Part shown: positions 56,493-64,000 of the stretch, piece by piece
How positions within the stretch are numbered: position 1 is the first letter of the stretch
Layout: the number at the start of each line of letters is the position of its first letter
Source: Lacinutrix algicola
GTDB taxonomy: Bacteria; Bacteroidota; Bacteroidia; Flavobacteriales; Flavobacteriaceae
Direction: 5' to 3'
Assembly: GCF_001418085.1 (NCBI RefSeq)
Contig: NZ_LIQH01000030.1
Coordinates: 62,001 to 126,000, forward strand
DNA: 64,000 nt
Program-made: the position numbers and the translations under genes
The notes under the pieces: generated by a model
Told to the model about the DNA's origin: nothing
Seen by the model: the letters and a program-made list of their open reading frames with translations, nothing else
Database searches by the model: none

Positions 56493-58778
56493 TTAAAAAT
56501 TAAGTCTGAAACTAATATTAGGTGTAAATCCAAGTGATGTATTTTCGACTTTAGATACTGTTTCATTATTCATTAAATAATAACTATCAAGTGTGTTTTT
56601 TTTATTAATAATATTCCAAATAGAAGCACCAATAATAGCTTTGTTATTATTTAACTTAAACTGATAAGTAGTTGAGAAATCTACTCTTAAATAATTATTT
56701 AAACGACTGCTATTTGGGGATTGGTAATTAATTCCGTTATCAAAGATAGGCTTGTTTTTCAAAGGTATGGTATATGGCTTTCCTGAGTGCCAGTTTAATC
56801 CTAAGCCTATTTTTAGGTCTTTTAAAGTGTAAGCGCTGGCAAAATTAATAACGTGATTAATGTCTACATTATTTGGGAATTCTTTCCCTTTATTTAAAGT
56901 ACTAAAAGTATATAAATTTGAACTATAACTATAGCTTAGCCATGTACTAAAAATATTATTAAATTGTTTGTTTATTAAAAAATCGACACCTTTAACTTGG
57001 TAACTTCCAATAGCATTAATAAATTGATATTGGTTTAAAAAACCTTGACTTCTAGTTGTAATTCCATCAACCTTTTTTATATAGCCTTCGGCACTTATTA
57101 ATAATTTGTTTTTATTGTAGGTAACTCCTAAACTTACTTGTTTACTTTTAATAATTGGAATAGTAGTATTGTTTGCTAAGACCCATCTACGCTTTTCTAT
57201 GCCTAAAAAATCCTTTTGTAAATCTATAGTTTGTGATGTGCTTTGGCTTTTGTATTCACCTGAAATTTCTACTCTAAAATGTTCCAGAAATTGTTGACTA
57301 ATATGCAAACGTGGTTCTACAATATGAATATTAAATTTTTTATAATAATTGTCTCTAACTCCTAGTTTAAGTAAAGTGCTTTTATTTTTGGATAAATAAT
57401 TAGTTTCAATATAACTTGCGTAGCTACGAATAACACGCTTAATGTAACGTCTAAATAATGGATTGTTAACGTCTTCTAAATTGCTAATGCCTATTTCTGA
57501 AAATTGAAACCCAGTATTTAAATTAATATACTTGCTAAGACTATAGTTAGTTTCAAGTTTAAATCCAGCATCTATAACTTTGTTTTCTTGAATTAAACGT
57601 TGGTTGTTTAAAATGTCATAATTTGTAGCATCTAAATCGTAATTAGAATAATAAAGTTGAGCATACGTACTTAGCTTATTATTCCAGTTATGTTGGTAGC
57701 TTAATCCTGAAGCTAAACTTTTTTGTTTTAATTCACTTTTTGAAGATTCATTTATTGAATTCATAATAGATTGTTCTTCGTAATTTAAAGCATTGTAGAT
57801 ATTTATAAAGTTAAAACGAAGCTTGTCTTTTTTAGAAATATCGTATAAAAACTTTAATGATAAATCATAAAAATAAAAGTCCTCGTTTTTTGAAATAGAA
57901 GCATCATCTTTATTTGTTAAATCAGAATCTTGAAAGACACGTTTAAAATACGCATTGTAAGTTGGTGTATTTATAAGATCTGTTACAGAACGCCTTGCTG
58001 CAACCTGTAATTCTGTTTTTTCACTTAATGGGAGTGAAGTAAAACCATCAACATTAATTAAGTTAATACCTAATCCACCTTTAGATTTTTGACTTAAACT
58101 GTCTGACAATTGCATATCAATAACACTAGAAACACCATCGCCATATTTAGCACTAGTTCCATTTTTATAGACCGAAACGTTTTTTGTTAGATAGGGATTA
58201 AAAACCGATATTAAACCAAAAAAATGACCAGATTGGTACATTTTTATGCCATCATAAAGTAATAAGTTTTGATCGTGTGTACCACCACGAATATTAATAT
58301 TCGAAATAGTTTCATCAGCACTCAAAACACCAGGTAAGGATTTTATGGTTTGCAATACATCTGGTTCTATTAAGCCAGGTAAAATGCCAAATTCTTTTGG
58401 TTTTATGGTAATGCTTCCTGTATTGTTCTTGTAGATTCCAGAGGTTAAATAGTTTGAGATAACGACTTCTTCAAGTTTTTGAAACTTAAAGTGGTTTTCT
58501 CTATCTTTTAATTTTGAAATAGTAATAAACTCATTATTTAATTTGTTAAACCTAAGTTGGGTTTGTTTTTCTAACGAATTTAAAATAGCTTTTAAATTAT
58601 CTTCTTTTTTATAAATAATTAGAATATCACTAATATCCTTATCTGCATAAGAAAAGTTGATATTAAATTGTTTTTCAATAAGGTCCAATACATCAACTAA
58701 TGCTTGCCTTTTGTTTTGAGAAAAAACAGAAAAGTAACCAACAAAAAAAACAAATAGAAATAGCGTAAATTTATTCAA
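56493..58778 (-). CDS. TonB-dependent receptor with STN domain (signalling module 1)
   Basis: The 761-residue receptor starts with TTG at 58778 and overlaps the fecR-like gene by 8 bases (TTGAATAA), the same coupling as in the other module. After the signal peptide come the STN domain (LIEKQFNINFSYAD, about residues 33-46), the plug (GILPGLIEPDVLQTIKSLPGV, NINIRGGTHDQNLLLYDG) and the barrel, ending in ISFRLNF. The plug motif GHFFGLIS and many barrel strands are shared with the paralogue at 52635-54935. A DUF4480-like small surface receptor role is possible; the ligand is unknown. Confidence 0.9.
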   Translation of the reverse strand: MNKFTLFLFVFFVGYFSVFSQNKRQALVDVLDLIEKQFNINFSYADKDISDILIIYKKEDNLKAILNSLEKQTQLRFNKLNNEFITISKLKDRENHFKFQKLEEVVISNYLTSGIYKNNTGSITIKPKEFGILPGLIEPDVLQTIKSLPGVLSADETISNINIRGGTHDQNLLLYDGIKMYQSGHFFGLISVFNPYLTKNVSVYKNGTSAKYGDGVSSVIDMQLSDSLSQKSKGGLGINLINVDGFTSLPLSEKTELQVAARRSVTDLINTPTYNAYFKRVFQDSDLTNKDDASISKNEDFYFYDLSLKFLYDISKKDKLRFNFINIYNALNYEEQSIMNSINESSKSELKQKSLASGLSYQHNWNNKLSTYAQLYYSNYDLDATNYDILNNQRLIQENKVIDAGFKLETNYSLSKYINLNTGFQFSEIGISNLEDVNNPLFRRYIKRVIRSYASYIETNYLSKNKSTLLKLGVRDNYYKKFNIHIVEPRLHISQQFLEHFRVEISGEYKSQSTSQTIDLQKDFLGIEKRRWVLANNTTIPIIKSKQVSLGVTYNKNKLLISAEGYIKKVDGITTRSQGFLNQYQFINAIGSYQVKGVDFLINKQFNNIFSTWLSYSYSSNLYTFSTLNKGKEFPNNVDINHVINFASAYTLKDLKIGLGLNWHSGKPYTIPLKNKPIFDNGINYQSPNSSRLNNYLRVDFSTTYQFKLNNNKAIIGASIWNIINKKNTLDSYYLMNNETVSKVENTSLGFTPNISFRLNF

Positions 58779-59667
58779 GCGTTAAAATAATAGTTTTGTT
58801 CTTTATTATATAATTTAAATGTACTGGTTCAGTAATCGATTTTATTGCTATTTCGATATCAGTGTGAGTAAATTTTCCTGTGTAAATTTGAGAAGTGTCT
58901 ATTTGTGAAGCGTCAATAGTAATATCGTATTGTCTCTCAAATTCGTTTAATACATTACTTAATGGAATGCTTTTAAATGTACTCATGCTATTAAGCCAAT
59001 CTGGCTTAACATTAGAAATTGTATTGTCGTTTTTTATTTTTCCGTTTAATGATAAAAAGGATTCACCACGATTAAGTTTAATTTTAGTAGCCTTATATGT
59101 TACTTCAACCAAACCTTCATAACAGGTAACTTCAAAATAATTAGAGCGCTGTTTTACATTAAACTGTGTGCCTAAAACTGTTACTTTACCAGTATTTGTG
59201 ATTACATTAAATGTGCTTCCTTTTTTTACTTTAAAAAAGGCTTCTCCATCTAGTGTTACTTCTCTTTTTTTGTCCCAATCCTTTTTATTAAAAGAGATTT
59301 TAGATGATGCGTTTAAATTTACCAAAGATAAGTCGGGTAATTCTATATTCGCTTTTTGAGCAAAATCACTACTAAATTTAGTGTCAAGTGTTGTTGTGTA
59401 GTAGTATGAGCCAAGACAAATAGCCAAAACAGCAGCAACTTTTAATACTGGTTTAAACCAGTTTTTGTTAGCTTGTTTTTTATTCTCAATTTTTTCAGAA
59501 AGGATGTCAAAAGATTTATCTGTATTAAAACTAGGTGCTTTATACTCTTCTGTATAAGTAGACAACTTAATTAAAGATTGATAATCCTCAAGAGCTTCGA
59601 AGGCTTTTAATTCTTGAGGATTCAAGTCTTTATCTAACCATTTTTTTATCAATTCTTCTTTTTCCAT
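58771..59667 (-). CDS. FecR-family anti-sigma factor (signalling module 1)
   Basis: The roughly 298-residue protein has the cytosolic part (MEKEELIKKWLDKDLNPQEL), a membrane helix (VLKVAAVLAICLGSYYYTT, about residues 72-92), and the FecR domain (FAQKANIELPDLSLVNLNAS, GEAFFKVKKGSTFNV, VLGTQFNVK). Its C-terminal domain ends in KTIILTLE. The start at 59667 is preferred over the ATG at 59679, which would begin 1 base after the predicted -10 element. It parallels the module 2 protein along its full length. Confidence 0.88.
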   Translation of the reverse strand: MEKEELIKKWLDKDLNPQELKAFEALEDYQSLIKLSTYTEEYKAPSFNTDKSFDILSEKIENKKQANKNWFKPVLKVAAVLAICLGSYYYTTTLDTKFSSDFAQKANIELPDLSLVNLNASSKISFNKKDWDKKREVTLDGEAFFKVKKGSTFNVITNTGKVTVLGTQFNVKQRSNYFEVTCYEGLVEVTYKATKIKLNRGESFLSLNGKIKNDNTISNVKPDWLNSMSTFKSIPLSNVLNEFERQYDITIDASQIDTSQIYTGKFTHTDIEIAIKSITEPVHLNYIIKNKTIILTLE

Positions 59668-59680
59668 AACAATCTTCATG

Positions 59681-59714
59681 TATAAGACAGGATACTTTTA
59701 AAATCTCCTACCCA
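59681..59714 (-). promoter_or_regulatory. Candidate ECF-sigma promoter of fecR module 1
   Basis: Read leftward from 59714: TGGGTAGG, 18 bases after GGTAGG, then GTCTTATA (59688-59681). Of the 34 bases, 31 are identical to the site at 60311-60344 upstream of the LamG gene, which faces the other way. This is far above chance and both sites keep the same direction toward their genes. Confidence 0.75.
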
Positions 59715-59743
59715 TTGTAAAAAAATATTTAATTTATATCGTA

Positions 59744-60259
59744 TTAAATACCATCAATCTCTTTTCGTAATTTCTTTAAAGCACCATAAATACGTTTTTC
59801 GACTGCTTTAGTACTAATGTCTAAAATTTCGGCAATCTCTTTGAATCTTTTACCTTCAGTTCTGTTCATTAAAAAAGCAATACGTTGAGGTTCTGTTAAA
59901 TTCGCAATTGCTTTTTCTAGTTTTTTTCTATATTCATCTTCTTCCATTAAAAACTCTGGAGATTCATTAGAGTAGTTTGTTCGTTCTATTTTTGTGTGTT
60001 TTAAAACAACTTTTTGATGAGCAACTTCGTTGAGCATTAAATTATTTGCAGTAGTGTATAAATAGCTTTTTGCTTTTCCAGGAGTTATTTTTTTACAGTT
60101 TTCCCATAATTTAATAAAAGCTTCTTGTGTTTTATCTTGTGGACTTAAGCGCTCACCAAATTTATAGTACAAAAAATCATGTAAGTTTTTTGAATGCTTT
60201 TTGTAAAAGACTTCAAAGCGCGATTGCTCACATATATTTTTATAAAGATCTTTGTCCAT
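59744..60259 (-). CDS. ECF RNA polymerase sigma factor, FecI-like (signalling module 1)
   Basis: The 171-residue sigma factor has region 2 (FLYYKFGERLSPQDKTQEAF, about residues 29-48) and region 4 (FKEIAEILDISTKAVEKRIYG, split near 150). It is the paralogue of the factor at 55896-56411. A consensus housekeeping -7 element, TATATTTG, lies 29 bases upstream. This suggests basal expression by the main sigma factor, while fecR and the receptor use the ECF-type promoter in the next spacer. It is divergent from the LamG lipoprotein gene. Confidence 0.92.
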   Translation of the reverse strand: MDKDLYKNICEQSRFEVFYKKHSKNLHDFLYYKFGERLSPQDKTQEAFIKLWENCKKITPGKAKSYLYTTANNLMLNEVAHQKVVLKHTKIERTNYSNESPEFLMEEDEYRKKLEKAIANLTEPQRIAFLMNRTEGKRFKEIAEILDISTKAVEKRIYGALKKLRKEIDGI

Positions 60260-60287
60260 AAGTTGGGAAAAGTTAGCTTATTTTTCT

Positions 60288-60295
60288 CAAATATA
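60288..60295 (-). promoter_or_regulatory. Housekeeping -7 element of sigma gene 1
   Basis: Read leftward, TATATTTG matches TAnnTTTG exactly and stands 29 bases before the start codon at 60259. No clear TTG -33 is seen upstream. Confidence 0.5.
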
Positions 60296-60310
60296 ATTTT
60301 TTTTAATTGG

Positions 60311-60344
60311 TGGGTAGGGAATTTTAAAAGTATCCTGTCTTATT
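60311..60344 (+). promoter_or_regulatory. Candidate ECF-sigma promoter of the LamG lipoprotein gene
   Basis: TGGGTAGG (60311-60318), then 18 bases, then GTCTTATT (60337-60344). It is nearly identical to the site upstream of fecR module 1 but points right, toward the gene starting at 60401, with a predicted leader of about 50 bases. Confidence 0.75.
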
Positions 60345-60400
60345 ATTGAAGTTAATAATGAATTGCTTTGAAAAAGAAACATTAATTAAAATCGAACATT

Positions 60401-62407
60401 ATGAAACCAACTTTAAGAATTATGAATTTTAAAAAGCTCCTTTTTTTACCGCTTATTATTTTTGCATTAATACAGTCCTGTCAAACGGAAGAGACAGAGA
60501 TTACAAACCCACCAGAAGAAGATATTATTGAAGCTAATTCTACAATAGCTAATTTAATGAGTAAAACAACCTCTAATGATGGTTCTGTAGATAATATATT
60601 AGATTATGCCAATTGTTTAGAAGTCGTTTTACCTGTAACAATTGCGGCAAATGGAGTAACTATAACTATTGAAAGCTCTACAGATTATAACACTCTCGAA
60701 ACACTTTTAGATGCTTTTGCAGATGATGGAGACGAGATTGTTTTTACTTTTCCTATTACCGTAACTTTAAATGATTATACCGAAATAGTAATTAATAATC
60801 AAGCAGAATTAGAGACTCAAATAGAGTTATGTAATGGAGAAAATGAAGATGATGATGACATAGAATGTATAGATTTTCTATACCCAATAAGTGTTTCTAT
60901 TTATAATTCTAATTTTCAAGTTACGGAGACAGTTGTTATTGAAGATGATGAAACACTATACAATTTTGTTAACGATATAGAAGGAGGTGTTTTAGCAAGT
61001 TTAAATTTTCCTATTACAATGGTTTTAAGTAATGGTAATACTGTAATTGTTAATAGTAATCAAGAGTTAGAAGCAGCAATTACAGATGCAGAAGATAATT
61101 GTGATGAAGACGATGATTACGATTGGAATGATGATGATTTTGAATGTTCTGAAGATGCTATAGAGTTAGTGCTTGTAGAATGTCTTTGGGATATTGCAAT
61201 AACTAGTCCTTCAGGATTAACGAGTTATGAAGATGCTGAGTTTACTTCAAATGGAGTTCTTAATAATCAATTTGGAGGAGATTGGTGGTTGGAAGTTGCA
61301 AACGGAGAGATTATATTGAATATAGATACTAATTCGGCTCCTTTAACAGGATCATGGGTTTTTGCAGAATGCACTAATGATGAATTAGTTTTGATAAATG
61401 GAAACCAAACTATGGTTTTAGAACAAGATTGCGATTCAAATAATCCATTTGATTGTTTTGAAGATGCAGATGCCGAAATTAGTGCTTGCGATGGTGATAT
61501 AGTTGATGGTTTTGCAGAGTTTGATTTAACTACAGGTTTTCCAAATTGTATTTTACCTGCTATATCTACGATGTCATATCACGTAACAGAATCGGATGCA
61601 GTTGCAAACATGAATTCAATTGCTACACCAAGTAATTTTATAAATACAGTAGTGAATTTACAAACGATATATGCTCGTGTAGGATTAACTACAAATCCTG
61701 ATGCTTATGAGGTGTATCCAATTACATTAATTGTTAATGACTGTTGTGATAATCCAGGTGTTTTGTTAAACGATTTAATAATTTATATGCCTTTTGCAGA
61801 AGAAGCTCACGATTTAATAAGCGGTTTTAATGCACAAAGTATCACAAATACATTTATAGAAGATAGAAGCGGGAACTCTTTGTGTGCTATGGCATTTACA
61901 GGAAATGATACATTTGAAATACCTATAAATGGAGATAATCAACTTATTCAGGGAGACAGCTTTTCTATTAGCGTTTGGTTTAAAATGCAAAACACAGATG
62001 CTGGAGATTTAGAGATGATCTTTAGGTCACCAGGAAATGCAACTCAAGGATTTCAGTTGGGAGTTTACGATTTAAATACACCATTATTTTCTGATAATTC
62101 AAATTTTAATCTTTGGGATAACGACTGGAATGGTGAGGTTGATGTAGAATGGGTAAATACAGATTGGCATCATCTAGTTGTAACAGTAGATGCTAATAAC
62201 ACCGTTAAACTATATAGAGATGGAATACAAAGAAATGTTACCGAAAACTCAACTTTAAATATTGGTTCTCAGCCAGCAAGTGCATATATTATAGGAGAAG
62301 GTTTTGTTGGGCATTTAGACGATTTAAGAGTTTATAAAAAAACACTTAACCCAAATGAAGTAAACACATTATTTACTTTGAATGGAGAATGTTATAACTG
62401 CTTATAG
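60401..62407 (+). CDS. Surface lipoprotein with two acidic repeats and a LamG-like domain
   Basis: The 668-residue protein has a lipoprotein signal (ATG at 60401 or, more typically, 60422; anchor Cys in ALIQSC). Two related segments of about 80 residues follow (CLEVVLPVTIAANGVTITIE ... FTFPITVTLNDYTEIVI and CIDFLYPISVSIYNSNFQVT ... LNFPITMVLSNGNTVIV), separated by Asp/Glu-rich linkers. A middle region precedes a C-terminal LamG/concanavalin-like domain (DSFSISVWFKMQNTD, TDWHHLVVTVDANNTVKLYRDG, GFVGHLDDLRVYKKTL). It probably binds a glycan or protein ligand at the surface. The near-copy of the fecR promoter upstream predicts co-regulation with the signalling modules. Confidence 0.82.
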   Translation: MKPTLRIMNFKKLLFLPLIIFALIQSCQTEETEITNPPEEDIIEANSTIANLMSKTTSNDGSVDNILDYANCLEVVLPVTIAANGVTITIESSTDYNTLETLLDAFADDGDEIVFTFPITVTLNDYTEIVINNQAELETQIELCNGENEDDDDIECIDFLYPISVSIYNSNFQVTETVVIEDDETLYNFVNDIEGGVLASLNFPITMVLSNGNTVIVNSNQELEAAITDAEDNCDEDDDYDWNDDDFECSEDAIELVLVECLWDIAITSPSGLTSYEDAEFTSNGVLNNQFGGDWWLEVANGEIILNIDTNSAPLTGSWVFAECTNDELVLINGNQTMVLEQDCDSNNPFDCFEDADAEISACDGDIVDGFAEFDLTTGFPNCILPAISTMSYHVTESDAVANMNSIATPSNFINTVVNLQTIYARVGLTTNPDAYEVYPITLIVNDCCDNPGVLLNDLIIYMPFAEEAHDLISGFNAQSITNTFIEDRSGNSLCAMAFTGNDTFEIPINGDNQLIQGDSFSISVWFKMQNTDAGDLEMIFRSPGNATQGFQLGVYDLNTPLFSDNSNFNLWDNDWNGEVDVEWVNTDWHHLVVTVDANNTVKLYRDGIQRNVTENSTLNIGSQPASAYIIGEGFVGHLDDLRVYKKTLNPNEVNTLFTLNGECYNCL

Positions 62408-62449
62408 TTAAAATATAGTTTTTTGTTAAGTTAATTATTAGCAATACAG

Positions 62450-62480
62450 AAAGGTTACTAAATTTAGTAACCTTTTTTTA
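62450..62480 (+). terminator. Terminator of the LamG lipoprotein gene
   Basis: AAAGGTTACTAAA (62450-62462) is followed directly by its reverse complement TTTAGTAACCTTT (62463-62475), and T residues continue to about 62479. Confidence 0.85.
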
Positions 62481-62502
62481 TGGAATTATTTGTATCCGAA
62501 AC

Positions 62503-62533
62503 TTCGTAAATAAGCTTCAAATTCCTATTTTTG
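62503..62533 (+). promoter_or_regulatory. Promoter of ffh
   Basis: TATTTTTG (62526-62533) fits TAnnTTTG exactly; TTCG at 62503-62506 is a weak -33, 19 bases upstream. The chosen start codon at 62558 lies 25 bases downstream, and the earlier in-frame start at 62531 would fall inside this element. Confidence 0.6.
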
Positions 62534-62557
62534 TGCTTCTTAAAAACAGAAAAAATT

Positions 62558-63886
62558 ATGTTTAATAATTTAAGTGAAAAGTTAGATAAAGCGCTACACG
62601 TACTAAAAGGTCATGGAAGCATTACAGAAGTTAATGTAGCCGAGACTTTAAAAGAAGTACGACGTGCACTTTTAGATGCCGATGTTAACTTTAAAATAGC
62701 TAAAGATTTTACCAATCGCGTAAAAGAAAAAGCATTAGGAGCTAATGTATTAACAACATTACAACCAGGGCAATTAATGGTTAAAATCGTTAAAGACGAA
62801 TTAACCGAGCTTATGGGAGGAGATGCTGCAGGTATTAACCTTTCTGGGACTCCAACAGTAATTTTAATGTCTGGTTTACAAGGTTCTGGTAAAACAACAT
62901 TTTCTGGAAAATTAGCAAATTTCTTAAAAACTAAAAAAACAAAGAAACCTTTATTAGTTGCTTGTGATGTTTACCGTCCAGCAGCCGTAGATCAATTACA
63001 TGTAGTAGGAGATCAAATAAAAGTAGATGTTTATAGCGATAAAGGTAATACAGATCCAGTTGCCATTGCATTAGCAGGTATCGCACATGCAAAGGAAAAT
63101 GGACATAATGTGGTAATTATTGATACAGCTGGTCGTTTAGCTGTAGATGAAGCCATGATGACCGAAATATCGAACATACATAAAGCTATCGAGCCTCAAG
63201 AAACGCTATTTGTAGTGGATTCTATGACAGGTCAAGATGCTGTAAATACAGCAAAAGCCTTTAACGATGTCTTAAATTTTGATGGTGTAATTCTAACAAA
63301 ATTAGATGGTGATACTCGTGGTGGAGCTGCGATTTCTATTAAATCTGTAGTAAACAAACCAATTAAGTTTATTGGTACAGGTGAGAAAATGGAAGCTATA
63401 GATATTTTCTATCCTTCACGTATGGCAGATCGTATTCTTGGAATGGGAGATGTTGTATCTTTAGTTGAAAGAGCTCAAGAGCAATTTGACGAAGAAGAAG
63501 CAAGAAAAATACAGAAGAAAATTGCTAAAAACCAATTCGGATTTGATGATTTCTTAAAGCAGATTCAGCAGATTAAGAAAATGGGTAATATGAAAGATCT
63601 TGTAGGCATGATTCCTGGAGCAGGAAAAATGATGAAAGATGTTGATATAGACGATGATGCTTTTAAGCATATTGAAGCGATTATTCATTCTATGACTATT
63701 CAAGAAAGAACTAATCCTTCAGTAATTAATGCAAGTCGTAAAAAGCGAATTGGAAAGGGATCAGGAACCTCTGTAACACAAGTAAATCAACTTTTAAAGC
63801 AGTTCGACCAAATGAGCAAAATGATGAAGATGATGCAAGGTGGAAAAGGAAAAGCAATGATGAATGCAATGAAAAACATGAAGTAA
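62558..63886 (+). CDS. ffh: Signal recognition particle protein Ffh
   Basis: The 442-residue GTPase targets nascent membrane proteins to the translocon. The start at 62558 (MFNNLSEKLDKAL) is the family start. The N domain is followed by the G domain (GLQGSGKTTFSGKLA near residue 106, CDVYRPAAVDQL, DTAGRLAVDE, TKLDGDTRGGAAIS). The methionine-rich M domain (KMMKDVDIDDDAF ... MSKMMKMMQGGKGKAMMNAM) ends the protein and would bind 4.5S RNA and signal peptides. It is followed by folD. Confidence 0.96.
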   Translation: MFNNLSEKLDKALHVLKGHGSITEVNVAETLKEVRRALLDADVNFKIAKDFTNRVKEKALGANVLTTLQPGQLMVKIVKDELTELMGGDAAGINLSGTPTVILMSGLQGSGKTTFSGKLANFLKTKKTKKPLLVACDVYRPAAVDQLHVVGDQIKVDVYSDKGNTDPVAIALAGIAHAKENGHNVVIIDTAGRLAVDEAMMTEISNIHKAIEPQETLFVVDSMTGQDAVNTAKAFNDVLNFDGVILTKLDGDTRGGAAISIKSVVNKPIKFIGTGEKMEAIDIFYPSRMADRILGMGDVVSLVERAQEQFDEEEARKIQKKIAKNQFGFDDFLKQIQQIKKMGNMKDLVGMIPGAGKMMKDVDIDDDAFKHIEAIIHSMTIQERTNPSVINASRKKRIGKGSGTSVTQVNQLLKQFDQMSKMMKMMQGGKGKAMMNAMKNMK

Positions 63887-63953
63887 TTTCTGTTTTTTAA
63901 TTTATAATATAAAGTTATACTCGATAAAGGCAACCAATTAAAGTAATACAATA

Positions 63954-64000
63954 ATGACTATACTTGACGGTAAAAAAGTAAGTAACGATATTAAAAACGA
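63954..64000 (+). CDS. folD: FolD methylenetetrahydrofolate dehydrogenase/cyclohydrolase (start only)
   Basis: The last 47 bases encode MTILDGKKVSNDIKN in frame from an ATG at 63954, which matches the start of FolD (a bifunctional enzyme of one-carbon metabolism). The rest lies beyond the window. The call rests on 15 residues plus its position after ffh, a common linkage in flavobacteria. Confidence 0.7.
   Translation, partial: MTILDGKKVSNDIKN

Noticed and set aside
62531-62557. Earlier start for ffh
   Set aside because: It falls inside the TATTTTTG promoter element, and the family start is MFNNLSEKL.

Overview
The window is chromosomal DNA of a marine-type member of the Flavobacteriaceae (Bacteroidota). 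The genus cannot be named from this sequence alone. The evidence is low G+C, SusC/SusD proteins, two FecI-FecR-TonB receptor modules, type IX secretion C-terminal signals on secreted enzymes, promoters of the Bacteroidota TTG/TAnnTTTG type, no Shine-Dalgarno-rich starts, and a ribosomal operon in the flavobacterial order followed by carA, eno and gltA. There is no gene-free stretch longer than 300 bases, and I saw no tRNA, rRNA, CRISPR array, transposase or phage gene.

Region 1 (1-16,750) is a mixed chromosomal segment. It begins with the cut-off start of a secreted paralogue and a 2,048-residue alpha-2-macroglobulin-like protein. It continues with a TPR protein, an Mpl-like Mur ligase, a cassette-like orphan gene, a PaiB-like flavin protein, RadC, a degenerate polysaccharide-deacetylase-like protein, a YjjG-type phosphatase, a secreted coiled-coil protein, RarA and a rhomboid protease.

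Region 2 (15,370-19,540) carries the scar of a segmental duplication. A piece of rlmB follows the rhomboid gene, then comes a T9SS-exported arylsulfotransferase-like gene, then decayed pieces of the rarA/rhomboid intergenic region, then the main rlmB copy. That main copy is itself frameshifted at an A7 tract with the phase of a classic -1 slippery heptamer.

Region 3 (19,548-27,852) is a leftward SusC-SusD operon with two extra surface lipoproteins, closed by a strong terminator. A TamA/BamA-like barrel protein with a GTG start lies upstream.

Region 4 (27,950-50,530) holds the merged str-S10-spc-alpha ribosomal superoperon (rpsL to rplQ, including the 38-residue rpmJ), then carA, enolase, citrate synthase and an arginine-deiminase-family hydrolase. 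Several RNA structures punctuate it: a 5' leader hairpin, a U-tailed hairpin before rplC, a stem-loop before rpsH, a terminator/promoter pair before rpsD and a 40-bp perfect palindrome between rpoA and rplQ.

Region 5 (50,596-62,410) contains an AlkD-like gene, a T9SS M28 peptidase and two paralogous tandem modules of ECF sigma factor, FecR anti-sigma factor and TonB receptor, with a divergent LamG lipoprotein. A shared motif, GGTAGG-N18-GT(C/T)(T/A)TAT, precedes both fecR genes and the LamG gene. It is the best candidate here for an undescribed ECF-sigma promoter, and it links the lipoprotein to the modules as a predicted regulon. The window ends with ffh and the first codons of folD.
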